Positions 47,746 to 58,750 of a stretch of 64,000 bases of DNA are shown here, piece after piece. The notes under the pieces are model-generated. The model saw only the letters and a list, made by a program, of their open reading frames with translations, did no database searches and was not told the DNA's origin. Where the stretch lies: the NCBI GenBank assembly GCA_950022295.1, contig OX465597.1, positions 382,695,016 through 382,759,015 of the forward strand, in the 5' to 3' direction. Numbering within the stretch: the first letter of the stretch is position 1; the number at the start of each line of letters is the position of its first letter. A program made the position numbers and the translations under genes. Source of the stretch: Bromus sterilis (Eukaryota > Streptophyta > Magnoliopsida > Poales > Poaceae).

Positions 47746-48912
47746 ATGGTTACTTTTTATGAAACTAGATCTTATTGGCAAGGTGGATTCACTGAGGATC
47801 AACAAAAATATTATAAGGAATACCGCTTGTCCGAAAAAGGGATATTTATATGGAAAATAATACATCGACTTGAAAGTTATGCTAGAAACTTATGCTCTGA
47901 TTATGATATATCTTATTGTTGTGATGAAACTTGTTGCTTCTTGCCGTTTAAACACCTTCCTTTCCAATGTTGGTGTAATGATAACAAAACCTTGGCTTCT
48001 TATGATAAAGGTCGTTATGATTTCTTTGTTGTATCACAAATAGAAGAATTTGTCGTCTTTAAGGGTGCCTATGAAATTGCTTCCTTTATTGAAAATATTG
48101 AAGATGCCCCTTATAAATCTGAGAGTCTTGATATACTTAAATCTTGCTTTGAGAATTTTAATGATAATGCTTATATTACTGACTATCTCAAAAGGTTCTC
48201 TCCACAAGAGGAAGAGACTACTGCTTTGCAGGACTCTATAGAAGAAGAAATTGCTAAAACTGAATGCTCATTAGTTGAAAAAGAGGAGGAGAGTGACGAA
48301 CAAAAGGAGGAAGAGTGGAGTAGCTACCCATCTCGACCAACTAATAAGAGTAACTCTTTAACTCTTACCTTATATGATTGCCCTCCATGCTTACCAAAGG
48401 AGGATGAATGTTATATTGATTGCTATGATCCTATTGAATCTTTTGAAATATCCATTTTTTATTAAATTGATGCTTGTGGCCATGATGCCCCTATGAATGA
48501 GACTTGCAAGTATGATTGTTCTAATGTTATTTATGATAACCCTTGCTATTTTGATAAGTCGTATGATAACCCTCTATTTTTGCCTACTATGGATGTTCTT
48601 AATGATGAGGAGTTTTGCTTAGAAAGTTTATATGATTATGTGCTAGTAGATTATGACAATCATGCTTTGTGTAATGGTTATATTGTTGAGTTTGTTCATG
48701 ATGCTACTGAAAATTATTATGAGAGAGGAAGATTTTGTTGTAGAAATTTTCATGTTAGGAAAACACCTCTCCCCATGCTGAAAATCTTGAAGGTTCTCTT
48801 GTTTTACCTTCCTATGCTTGATACTTTGTGCTTCATTGATTTATTTGCTTACAATATGCCCATGCATAGGAAGCGTGTTAGAATTAAATGTGGTTTACAT
48901 TTACTCCTTTGA
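47746..48912 (+). pseudogene. Unrecognised Cys/Tyr-rich acidic ORF of the pol-less gypsy (one stop)
   Basis: Two open stretches (47746-48465 and 48493-48912) lie in the same frame, separated only by a TAA at 48463-48465 and a few codons, so they were probably one ORF of about 389 codons. It starts 65 bases after the primer site, where gag normally is. The product is acidic, rich in Tyr, Cys and Asp, with clustered cysteines (SYCCDETCCF and later CPPCL), a Glu-rich centre (about residues 165-195) and a basic end. No CCHC knuckle or gag core is seen. I do not recognise the family, and particle binding or RNA packaging in trans is only a possibility. Confidence 0.6.
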
Positions 48913-50139
48913 TGCTCTCTTTTGTGCTTCAACTTTTTATTCTTTTGTGAGCATCGTTATACTCATGCCTAGCTAATGGCTTTAAAGAAGCGCTTCTGGG
49001 AGGCAGCCCAAAACGTATTACGTTTCTTTTGCTTTTGTTTTGTCTTGGATGTTTTACTACTGTAGCAACACCATTGTATCTTTATTTTAAAGTTTTGTGC
49101 CAAGTTCTAGCCTCTTATGATAAGGGAAGCAAAACTTGTGAAATGCTGTCCAGAAAACAGATTATGTCTGCTTGACGGAAAAACTCATGATAAATCACCA
49201 GTTTATATTTTTGAGCTAAATTTTTTACACAGCATGCTCTATAAAATTTGAAACTTTCATAAGTTTTGAGTTTTCTTATTTGAGCTAAAGAAGTGCACCT
49301 TAAAAATCAATCTTTACAATTTGTCATGTTTTGGCAGATTATCTATTAGTGTACTAACCGCTCTAATAAGTTTATGAGAAATTTTGTGTGAAGGAAAACT
49401 AGAGGCAAAAGCTCAAGCTTGGGGATGCCTCGGCACCCCCAACAAGTATTCGAGGAGATTCAAGCATCTAAGCTTGGGGACGCCCCCCGTGCATCCCCTT
49501 CTTCATCAAACAATTATCACGTCGTCTCTCTCAATACTATATTTTTATTACTTCGCATGATATGTGTTGTTCTTGGAGCGTCTGTATATTTGCTTTTAGT
49601 TTAGTTTTGTTTTGTTTTCTGGACATTGCAATGTCGGACCCTTGCATGCCTGATTGGGAGAGATACACGCTCCACTTTATCATAGAACACTCTAGATCTT
49701 CACTTATATTTGTTTAGTGTTAAATTTATCTACTTCCTGTTTTGCTAGCTCTTGTGTTTCACTTAGATCTTATTTTAGAGAAATTTATTTTCTTTTGTAG
49801 AAATTTTAGAACTCTCGTGCTTCACTTATATATATTTTAGAGAGTTGTTTCTGTTGCAATGGTTTATATGTCTCATGGTATGTTTTATATGTGGTGTATA
49901 GGTAATCTAGATCACTAGGTCTAGCTTTGGATATCTTGCAATAGTGTCGAGGTATTGATTGAGTAATGATGAATGTTTATGCAATTGAGCTTGCGCCCAT
50001 TAATGATAGGTGTCGCATCTTGGCTAACCGTGCCTTATTTTAGAAAACTAAAAAATATTAGTTGAGAACTCTAGCTACTAAAAGGATCACTAATCTCTGC
50101 GGGGTTGGAATATAAAGAGTACCCCCAAGTACCATGGGT
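48913..50139. other. Non-coding internal region of the pol-less gypsy
   Basis: This is AT-rich sequence without a supported gene. It contains two polypurine-like AAGCTTGGGGA motifs (49412-49427 and about 49470-49482), each followed by C-rich sequence that could fold back on it. Confidence 0.6.
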
Positions 50140-50565
50140 CTAAGATGCGCAAGGATAACCAAACCCCCATACACTCCTCCTCGGGGTACTTGTCTCTTTG
50201 TGAATCTCCTGCCTAGATAGAGAGTTAATGATAATAAGTGCATGAGTTCTTCGGACTAATGCGAGTATTCCATTGTTGGCACTTCCACCTTCCCATAGTT
50301 TTCTAGCCTCTTCGGTACCGTGCATTGCCCTTGTCGTGGGAGTTGGTGCAAACTTCACCGGTGCATTCAAACCCTTGGCACGATACGCTCTGTCATCATA
50401 AACCTCATTATATCTTTCCTCAAAACAGCCACCATACCTACCTATCAAGGCATTTCCATGGCTTTTCCGAGATATATTGCCATGCAACATCCATCGTTCT
50501 TCATGTTCATATGACTTATCCTTCACTGTCATATTGCCTACTGCTATACTGGCAGAGGCATTCAT
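50140..50565 (-). CDS. Possible antisense ORF in the pol-less gypsy (141 aa)
   Basis: An open frame lies on the strand opposite to the element. The composition looks protein-like (mixed Arg, Glu, Gly and Asn, no strong bias), and the Met start is followed by AVGNMTVKDKSYEHEE. No domain is recognised. Antisense ORFs between the coding region and the 3' LTR are known in some plant gypsy elements, but this one could be chance. The remaining bases to 50993 hold nothing I recognise. Confidence 0.35.
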   Translation of the reverse strand: MNASASIAVGNMTVKDKSYEHEERWMLHGNISRKSHGNALIGRYGGCFEERYNEVYDDRAYRAKGLNAPVKFAPTPTTRAMHGTEEARKLWEGGSANNGILALVRRTHALIIINSLSRQEIHKETSTPRRSVWGFGYPCAS

Positions 50566-50988
50566 ATAGAGTCATTACCTTTTGATCAGAGTTGTAAGTA
50601 AATAAAAGTGTGTTGACGTTCTTATTGAGTGCTGCCCCTACAGTGAGGAAAGGAATAAAAGATCCCAAAGTGGACGAAATAAAAAAAAGAGAATAAAGAG
50701 CCATGGAGGCCACCCAAAATAAAAAAAATACAAATAAAGGTGAAAAGGAAAAATAAAAATAGGGGGAAGCACTACTATCCTTTATTCCACACTTGTGCTT
50801 CAAAGTAGCACCTGTACTTCATGAAGAGTTTTCATATCATTCATACATAACTATGTGGGGATCTATACACTATAGAACTTGGCTTGCATATTCCTAGGAT
50901 GAGCCTCCTCAAAAGAGCTCTAGGTCTTCATGAGAAAGCAAGTTGGATGCACCCCCACTAGTTCCATTGGAGGGCTTTCATACTGGTA

Positions 50989-50993
50989 GGGCA
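50989..50993 (+). other. Target site duplication, left copy (CATAC)
   Basis: CATAC directly precedes the copia 5' LTR and is repeated at 62223-62227. Confidence 0.92.
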
Positions 50994-51310
50994 TCTTTTC
51001 GCTTGATTGGTTTTAGTGATTGATGACAATACATTTGCGGACTAACCGGGTGCGATGAGCATTTCAGATAACGACATTATTGGCACAAGACGGTTATTTC
51101 CCCCTCGGTGTACGAAACATGAAGACGGAGTTTTTCTTTCGATCTCGTTTTGTGTTAATTGAGTCGTAGGAAAACCGTACTGTGAAGAGGGGATCCGATT
51201 TGGAAATGGTGGGTGGAATCATCACACGGTCTCAATTTCTGCACCCACATATTTATTTTGCGTCGTGGAGGTGTGGGGACTTTTGGATGTGGCTCCCTGG
51301 CTCTGCCAGG

Positions 51311-51615
51311 GCAGTAGTACCGCTCTAGGAGCGGTCTGCCAGGGCGGTAGTACCGCTCTAGGAGCGGTAGTAACGTGGACCAGTACCGCATCCACTACCG
51401 GATTCCCACTGGACTCTACGGTAGTGGAGGCGGCACTGGGGCTCGGTAGTACCGTGGGTAGTACCGCTCCCAGAGCGGTAGTACCGTGAACCAGTACCGC
51501 ATCCACTACGGATTCCCACTGGACGCTGCGGTAGTGGGGGCGGCACTGGGGCTCGGTAGTACCGTGGAGCGGTAGTACCGCAGCGCGGTAGTACCGCTTC
51601 TGAAGCGGTACTACC
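51311..51615 (+). repeat. Near-palindrome array in the copia 5' LTR
   Basis: About eight copies of GGTAGTACC or its complement occur, many within CGGTAGTACCG, where the arms CGGTA and TACCG pair around one central base. They are organised in two longer units of about 111 bp that start at CAGTACCGC (51381 and 51492). Similar arrays lie at 61055-61455 and, in the opposite orientation, in the internal region. Confidence 0.8.
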
Positions 51616-51654
51616 GTGGTTGGTGGACAGCCAACGGCTGCATTTAAGGGCACC

Positions 51655-51662
51655 TATAAAAG
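51655..51662 (+). promoter_or_regulatory. TATA box of the copia 5' LTR
   Basis: TATAAAAG lies within CACCTATAAAAGGGGG, about 40 bases after the palindrome array. It is identical in the 3' LTR (61495-61502). Transcription would start about 30 bases downstream. Confidence 0.75.
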
Positions 51663-52381
51663 GGGGTCTTCTTCCCCATTGAGACTTACCTCATTTATTG
51701 CTCTCACCTCCATTGACGCCCAAGCTCCATTCTTGACCGATCTCCCTCCCTAGCCATCAAAACTTGTTGATTCTCCAGGGTTTGGAAGAGGAGGCCCCGA
51801 TCTACACTTCCACCAAAGGATATTTGATTCCCCCCACTAATCCCGTGTGGATCTTGTTACTCTTGAATGCGTTGGTGCCCTAGACGGAAGAGGTCACCTC
51901 GAAGCCACATTCCATTGTGGTGAACCTTCGTGGTTTCGTTGGGAGCCTCCAATTAAGTTGTGGAGTTTTCCCCAACCTTTTTTGTAAAGGTTTGGTTGCC
52001 ACCTTCAAGGCCGCCTCGTAGTGGATCACGACATCTTACATCGGTAAGAGCGTGAGGAGAAATAGGGTGGCCCTCGTTGGCTTCGTGTGAGTATTGTGCT
52101 CCTCACCCTCTCCAAACGGAGATGTACTTCTCGAAAGAGAAGGAACTTCGGAAACATATCCTTGTCTCCCGTGTTCCCCTTGACCTTTACATTGCGCAAG
52201 TTACTTTCCTTGCTTATTTATTGCTTGCTTGTTATATCATAGTTGTTGGCATATAGGTTGCTCACATAGTTGCATATCTAGACAACCTATATTCCTTGTT
52301 GAGCCTAAATTGTTAAGGAAAGTTTAAAAAGTGTTAGTCGCCTATTCACCCCCCTCTAGTCGACATTCCGATCCTTTCAAT

Positions 52382-52393
52382 TGGTATCAGAGC
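52382..52393 (+). other. Primer binding site for initiator tRNA-Met, copia element
   Basis: TGGTATCAGAGC begins three bases after the LTR end. Confidence 0.9.
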
Positions 52394-52429
52394 CTCGTCT
52401 CTTATTAAGGGCTTTACCGCCTTAAAAGG

Positions 52430-54218
52430 ATGTCGCAAGAGGATAAAACGGTAGAGGTTGAGCTACCAGGAGCTACTCCGAACCCTTCTCTTTTGGAAGG
52501 GAATCCAAGTATCGAGGGCTTCACGAATACGCTCGCGAAGGATGACTCATCATCTATCTCTCGACATGAGTAAATTGAAGGCATGTCCGCCATTAAGGCT
52601 CACATGAACAAAGTTACCGATATGCTTGGTTGTCTCATGTCAAGGATGCCCTCGGAGAGCAACCCCACCATCATCCCCAACATTCCAACGTTGGGAAGAC
52701 ACCAAGTATGCTTACAATGAGCACATGGCTCTAGCTTCAAGACAATTTTGGGGAAACAAGAATAACTTCAAGTCCAACTCAAGTAGCTTCAAGCCAAAGG
52801 CCCAAAGAATAAGAACTTGCTTCAATTGTGGCAATGTGAGTCACTTTGTTGCGGATTGTCCATATGAGAAGAGAGATGACCACGGTGGAAAGCTCATCCG
52901 TAAGGACAAGAACAAGCCACCATTGAACAAGACCTTTGTGAAGAAGAAGCCACAACGTGTGTTGGTGGCTCAAGAAGAATACTATTCCGATGATGTGGAG
53001 GATGAAGAAAGTGGTGAGATTGTGGCAACCGCCACTGTTGCCATCGCCATTGAATCCCCCTCATCAACGTCTCTCTTCAACTCCCCCAACGAGAACCCTC
53101 ACATCATCCACAAGTGTCTTATGGCCAAGACTACCTCGGTAACTTCTCACTCTAAACCATTTACTCCCACTAACCCCTCTTTGTTGGATTGTGTGGAGGA
53201 AAATGAGGAGCCCAAAGCACATGAGGAGAATGAATTTGAACTATTCATGTCCAAGCTCAAAGGTGTTGCAAAGGGACATTTTGTGGCTCTCTTGGAACAA
53301 CTAGGAGAAGCACATGCTCACATTGAGCAACTTGATGAGACTATCATCGAGTTTCAAGGTCATAGTCGTGACTATGCGGATGAGATAGGGGAGCTATCTC
53401 ATTCTCTCGAAGAAGAGCGTGAGCTTAAGTTGTCTCTTGATGAGACGTATGCTATTGATATCTCAAAGATAAAACTTGACCTTAAACATTCTAATGCTAT
53501 TGCTTGTGATCTCAAGACTAAAAATGATGAACTTGTTGAGGCTCATGAAAGACTTCTTATGGATCATGAGAAAGTCGAAAAGGACCACAAGTCCTTAAAA
53601 CACGAACTCATGGCTCTCAAGAAGGCTCATGATGAAACAAGTATGCAACTCACTAAAGAAATTACTACCTTTTCTCCTATTATTGTGGTAGAGAAACCTA
53701 GTTCCTCTAACTCTTGTTGTGAGCATGCTCCTCTCGTTGAGGAAAACACTAGGTTGAAGGCACAACTTGAGAAGGGACTTGTCTCGTGCATTCAAGGAGA
53801 AAAGAACCTTAATGATCTCTTGAGTTCCAAAAAGGAGGTCATTGGCAAGGAAGGCATTGGTTTTGGTACAAGTTCATCAAAGAGGAAGAACAAGAAGAGG
53901 AAGAACAAAAAGAAGAAAGGAAAGGCACCTCCTCCTTCAAAGGAAGTCACATTTGTGAAGGAAGGGGAGAAGCCTCAAGAAAAAGTGGCAAAGGCCATTG
54001 AGGGTGGAATGACCAAGAGGAGTGATGCCACTCCCAATGAATTTGCCGGATCAACTAACCCCTCTTATGTTCTTTGTTGCACTAATGATGGGTATGTTTA
54101 TGCCAAATTTGTTGGTTCCTTTGATGAGTATATTTCATGGTCCATTTGGGTGCCTAAGACCCTTGTTACTAACGCGAGAGGACCCATTCATGAATGGGTA
54201 CCTAAATCCAAGCTTTGA
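52430..54218 (+). pseudogene. gag: Copia gag with CCHC knuckle and coiled coil (capsid part deleted)
   Basis: The likely start is the ATG at 52430 (MSQEDKTVEVELPG). That frame stops at TAA 52571-52573. A different frame (52626-54218) carries the CCHC knuckle C65, C68, H73, C78 (numbered in that frame), an acidic linker, and a long Leu/Glu/Lys-rich coiled coil (about residues 195-375), then Lys-rich RKNKKRKNKKKKG and a C-terminal domain ending in WVPKSKL. Between the two, where the capsid domain of several hundred residues should be, almost nothing remains, so a large deletion near 52690 is likely. A long coiled coil after the knuckle fits Sirevirus gag. Confidence 0.8.
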
Positions 54219-55222
54219 TCTCATGTAGGTGGCGACTTCCGGTGGGGGGTTCATGGATTCTTGATAGCGGGGCTACAAGTCATATGACCGGAAGCAAGGA
54301 CATGTTGGTGGACATTGATTTCAGACCATCTAGAACCACCCGTGTCCAATTTGGAGATGCAAACACGTCAAAGGTATTAGGTCTTGGCAAAGTAATAATT
54401 TCTCCGGACTCGTCCATTGAGAAAGTATTGCTAGTTGACACTTGTGCCTTTAATTTACTTTCCGTTCGTCAACTTGCCATGATGGGCCTTTGTACCTTCT
54501 TTGATAAAGACATGGCCACCCTAATGTGGAGCAAAACTCTTAAAGTAGCCTTTGTTGGACACGTGGAGGACGGTATGTACGTGGTGGACTTCTCAAAAGT
54601 CCCCACCAAAACCGCCATGTGTTTAATGGCTAAAGTTGATGTGGGATGGCTTTGGCACCGCCGACTAGCCCATGTCAATATGAGGTCTTTGCAAACACTT
54701 CTCAAGGGTGAGCATGTCATTGGACTAACAAATGTTAGCTTTGCCAAAGATCGTGCTTGTAGGGCATGCATTGAAGGGAAACTTCATGAGAAGAAACACC
54801 CCGTCAAGAATATCATCTCCACCAAGAGGCCTTTGGAGCTCCTTCACATGGATCTTTTTGGGCCTCCCTCATATGATAGTCTTGGCGGGAAGAAGTATTC
54901 CTTGGTTATTGTTGATGATTATTCAAGATATATATGGGTTTATTTCTTCAAGAAGAAAAGTGAGACCCAACAAACCGTCATCGAGTTTGCCAATGAAGCT
55001 CAACGTCAACACAATTCAAAGATTTTGGCAATTAGGAGTGACAACGGCATCGAGTTCAAGAACTACACCCTGGATGAATTCCTTGGAGATGATGGGATCA
55101 AACATCAATATGCCGCTGCTTATACCCCTCAACAAAATGGTGTTGCGGAGAGGAAGAATCGCACTCTGATTGATGCAACAAGAACAATGATGGCGGAGTT
55201 CAAGAGTCCATACAACTTCTAG
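54215..55222 (+). pseudogene. pol: Copia protease and integrase
   Basis: The frame starts with protease WILDSGATSH (normal D-S-G). The integrase zinc-binding region shows H, H, C and C in WHRRLAHVN and CRACIEGK. The integrase core has D in LLHMDLFGP, D in IRSDNGIEF and E in NGVAERKN. The frame ends at TAG 55220-55222, where a Trp codon is expected (F-W-AEA). It overlaps the end of gag in a different frame. As encoded, the catalytic core is complete but separated from RT. Confidence 0.88.
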
Positions 55223-57580
55223 GCAGAAGCCATCAACACTGATTGTCATGCAACTAACCGTCTTTATCTCCGCAAGATCTTGAACAAAACTCCGTATGAA
55301 ATCATCACCTGGAAGAAGCCCAACATCAAGTATTTTCGGGTCTTCGGGTATAAGTGTTTCATTCTTAAGAAAGGTGCTCTTTGTCTAAGTTTGAGGCTAA
55401 GACAAATGAGGGCATATTTGTTGGTTATGCTTCGAACTCTCACGCCTATAGAGTCTATAAAAAGTCTTCCGGACTCGTTGAAGAGTCTAGTAACATGGAG
55501 TTCGATGAACATAATGGCTCCCAAGTGGGGCAAAGTGATCTTAATGTTTTAGGTGATGAAATTCCTCCTCAAGCCATAAGAAGAATGGGTGTGCGTCATT
55601 TCCTACCCATTGAGGAACCCCTTGTGGTGGAAGGAGAAGTAAAATTCTCTACACACGTGGAGCCATCACCTCCTCAAGATTCTCAAGCAAACCAAGAACA
55701 AGACGAAGGCCCTCTCTCGCCCGTACAAGATCAAGGTCAAGATCAAATCATTCAAGATGGTGGTGCACCAAACGATGACCAAGATCATGTTCTCGTTCAA
55801 GGGCAAGCTCAAGATGATGAGCAAGTCCTTGAGGATGCTCCTTCTTTCGAAGATGGTCCTCTAGCTTCTCCTCAAGAAACTTTGGAAGAAGAGAGAGTTT
55901 GTCAAGCACTCAAGATTGCATCCCGGTTAAAACCACAAGATCTTTCGGTGGATCAAGTGCTCGGAAGCATGCAAAAGGGGGTAACAACTCGTAGTAAACT
56001 GAGAAACTTTTGTGCCCATAATGCATTTGTTTCTTGTGTTGAACCCCAAAAGGTAGGTGAGGCGCTTGAAGATCCAGATTGGCTTGAGGCCATGCTTGAT
56101 GAACTCAATAACTTCAAGCGCAACAAGGTGTGGACATTAGTGGAGAGACCCAAAGGTGATCATAATGTTATTGGGACCAAGTGGATTTTCAAGAACAAGC
56201 AAGATGCACTTGGTATTGTCATCCAGAACAAGGCAAGGATGGTGGCTCAAGGTTTTTCCCAAGTCGAAGGTATTGACTTTGGTGAAACTTTTGCCCCTGT
56301 GGCTCGTCTTGAGTCCATTCGTATTGCTCTTGTTTATGCCTCTCATCACAACTTCAAGTTATATCAAATGGATGTGAAGAGTGCTTTTCTTAATGGTCCC
56401 ATTAATGAGTTGGTATATGTCAAGCAACCCCCCGGGTTCGAGGACCACAATTTCCCCAATCATGTTTATAAACTCGACAAGGCGCTCTATGGCCTTAAGC
56501 AAGCACCACGCGCTTGGTATGAGCACCTTACAGAGTTCTTAGTTGATTATGGGTTTGAAATGGGGAAAATCGATCCCACTCTTTTTACCAAGAGGGTTGG
56601 TGGGCAATTGTTCATATGCCAACTATATGTTGATGATATTATCTTTGGCTCGATTAACAAATCTTTTAATGAGGAGTTTTCTAAGCGAATGACCAACAAG
56701 TTTGAGATGTCTATGATGGGAGAGTTGGAGTTCTTTCTCGGTTTTGAAGTCAAGCAATTGTCAAGAGGAACTTTCATTAATCAAGCCAAATATACTCAAT
56801 ACATGCTCAAGAGGTTCAAGTATGATGGTCTTAAAGGAGCCAAGACCCCCATGCCACTCAAGTGTCAAATTGACCTCGACCCGAACGGTAAATAGGTAGA
56901 CCAAAGGGAGTATCGTTCTATGATTGGCTCCTTGTTGTATCTTTGTGCATCTAGGCCGGATATCATGTTGAGTGTGGGCATGTATGCAAGATTTCAATCC
57001 GCACCAAAAGAGAGTCACGTAGTGGCTGTCAAAAGAATCTTTCGATATTTGGTTCGTACCCCAAACTTTGGATTGTGGTATCTTAAAGGCTCAAGCTTCA
57101 ACCTCGTCGGGTACACGGATTCGGATTGGGCGGGAGACAAAGTGGAGAGGAAGTCCACTTCTCGAGGATGCCAATTCCTTGGTAGGTCTTTGGTGAGTTG
57201 GTAATCCAAGAAGCAAAATTGTGTTTCCCTCTCTACCACCGAAGCCGAGTACATTGCCGCCGCAAGTTGTTGTGCACAATTATTATGGATGAGGCAAAAT
57301 TTGAAGGATTACGGTGTCATTTGTGACAAAAGTGCCTCTTTTATGTGACAATGAAAGTGCTATCAAGATTTCTTACAACCCCGTTCAACATAGCAACACG
57401 AAGCATATTGAGATTCGTCATCACTTTATTCGAGATCATGTGAAGCGAGGTGATATTGACCTTTCATATGTGGGCACCGGAGATCAACTTGCGGATATCT
57501 TCACCAAGCCTTTAGATGAAGCAAGATTTCGAGAGTTAAGGCATGAGCTAAATATCATTGATTCAAGTAATGCGGTTTGA
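55223..57580 (+). pseudogene. pol: Copia integrase tail, RT and RNase H (broken)
   Basis: After the TAG at 55220 the same frame runs to about 55378 (GYKCFILKK), then shifts by one. The long piece 55381-56895 has an acidic Gln/Asp-rich linker and RT with MDVKSAFLNG, QPPGFED and the catalytic YVDDIIFG. TAG at 56893 and TAA at 57202 interrupt RNase H (SRPDIM, YTDSDWAGD, TTEAEY). A further frameshift near 57310 leads into CDNESAIK and the C-terminal KHIEIRHHFIRDH block. All motifs are recognisable; the enzyme is not continuous. Confidence 0.88.
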
Positions 57581-58750
57581 AGACTTGCCCACACTTCCCA
57601 TCTCAACAATGAGGTCTAGCTTGGATGTAGGCATGGACATAGGGGGAGTGTTTCTTAATTCATAGGAAACCACTCCACCTATTATGCGGAAAGCGACAAA
57701 ATTCTTTCACCATGGTCACGTTCGACGGCCGTCATGGTCACCCAAGGTGACAACGGTGCTTCAAAGAAGAGCATTGGCAATGAACCCAAGATACATCTTT
57801 GTGGTGTCATACCAAATAAGCTCAAACATGGTGGATTTGGCCACCGCCCCTCTCGTTGGGAGGATTGGTTCGCTTTTGTGCTTCTTTCTTGTGTTTAGGT
57901 TGTTTTGTTGCATCTTGATCACTCCGAGTTTGATCTTGCATTTTCTCGTTGTTGTTTTGTCTCGGAGTGTTTTCCATCTAGCTGCCGTGTTTCGAGTCAT
58001 CCCAAGCCCTTCCCCCTAAGACATTAGATGCAATAGCCCCCTCATCGTTGTCCTTGGTGGACGTTTCTGCTGCCAGAGGTACTACCGCAGCAGTCACGGT
58101 ACTACCGCTCGCGCGGTACTACCGCGCCTGGTGCGGTACTACCACGGTTCCGAGGAATCTTATAACTGAAGGGGTACGGGGAGTTCCTCCACATTCCCCC
58201 CTTTCAGTTTCGTTTTCTCTCCTCTGCAGCAGCAGCGCCAACCCCGGCGCTCCCCTCCGGTGTGCCGCATCCGTGCCATCCTTCCTTGTTCTTCTCCGGT
58301 GGGATCATTCCCTATCCCCTCCGGGTGCCATGGATACCGGTATTGCCCCCGTTCTCTTCTCCTTTGATTCAGTTTTGTTGAACTTTGTTGCTAGGGCAAT
58401 ACTTGTAGATCCACTAGGTTTTTGGATATGCCTAGACACTTTGAGAACATGGATAGACTGCTAGATAGGAATGGAGTAGATGTGTTAGTGTGGTTTGAGT
58501 TTTTGGAACCCCGGTAGTACCGGATCTCAGATCCGTGTCCTCTGCTCCACGGCGGTACTACCGCTGATCCCGCTGCGGTACTACCGCACGGCCAGCGATA
58601 CTACCGCTGGGCGGTACTACCGTGCCTCGCGCGGTACTACCGGGGTCCCACAATCTGAAACCTCCCCAACAGACCTGCCTTGTTCACTTGTGTCCGGCTT
58701 TTGCATCTCATGTGGTTTGTTTTTCTGTTTCTCTCTGTTGGTGTTGGTCA
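57581..58750 (+). other. Copia spacer between pol and ORF3, with antisense palindrome copies
   Basis: No gene is supported here. A polypurine-like AGGGGGAG lies at 57641-57648. Two clusters (about 58079-58145 and 58510-58645) contain GGTACTACC, the reverse complement of the LTR array unit, at least nine times. The end of the region is pyrimidine-rich and closes in GGTCAG (58746-58751), a possible splice acceptor. Confidence 0.6.

Larger units (their letters stand above)
50994..52379 (+). repeat. 5' LTR of the copia element (1386 bp)
   Basis: It begins TGGTAGGGCA and ends ATCCTTTCA. It holds an array of GGTAGTACC near-palindromes (51311-51615) directly before a TATA box. It is 107 bp shorter than the 3' LTR, which fits one fewer repeat unit in the array. 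Confidence 0.9.

Noticed and set aside
51311..51615. CRISPR-like array
   Set aside because: Repeats are near-palindromes in a eukaryotic LTR with no unique spacers of uniform length and no cas genes.
51155..51653. Minus-strand ORFs rich in RYYRS-type repeats (also near 61000-61230)
   Set aside because: They are translations of the GGTAGTACC palindrome array, not a protein family.
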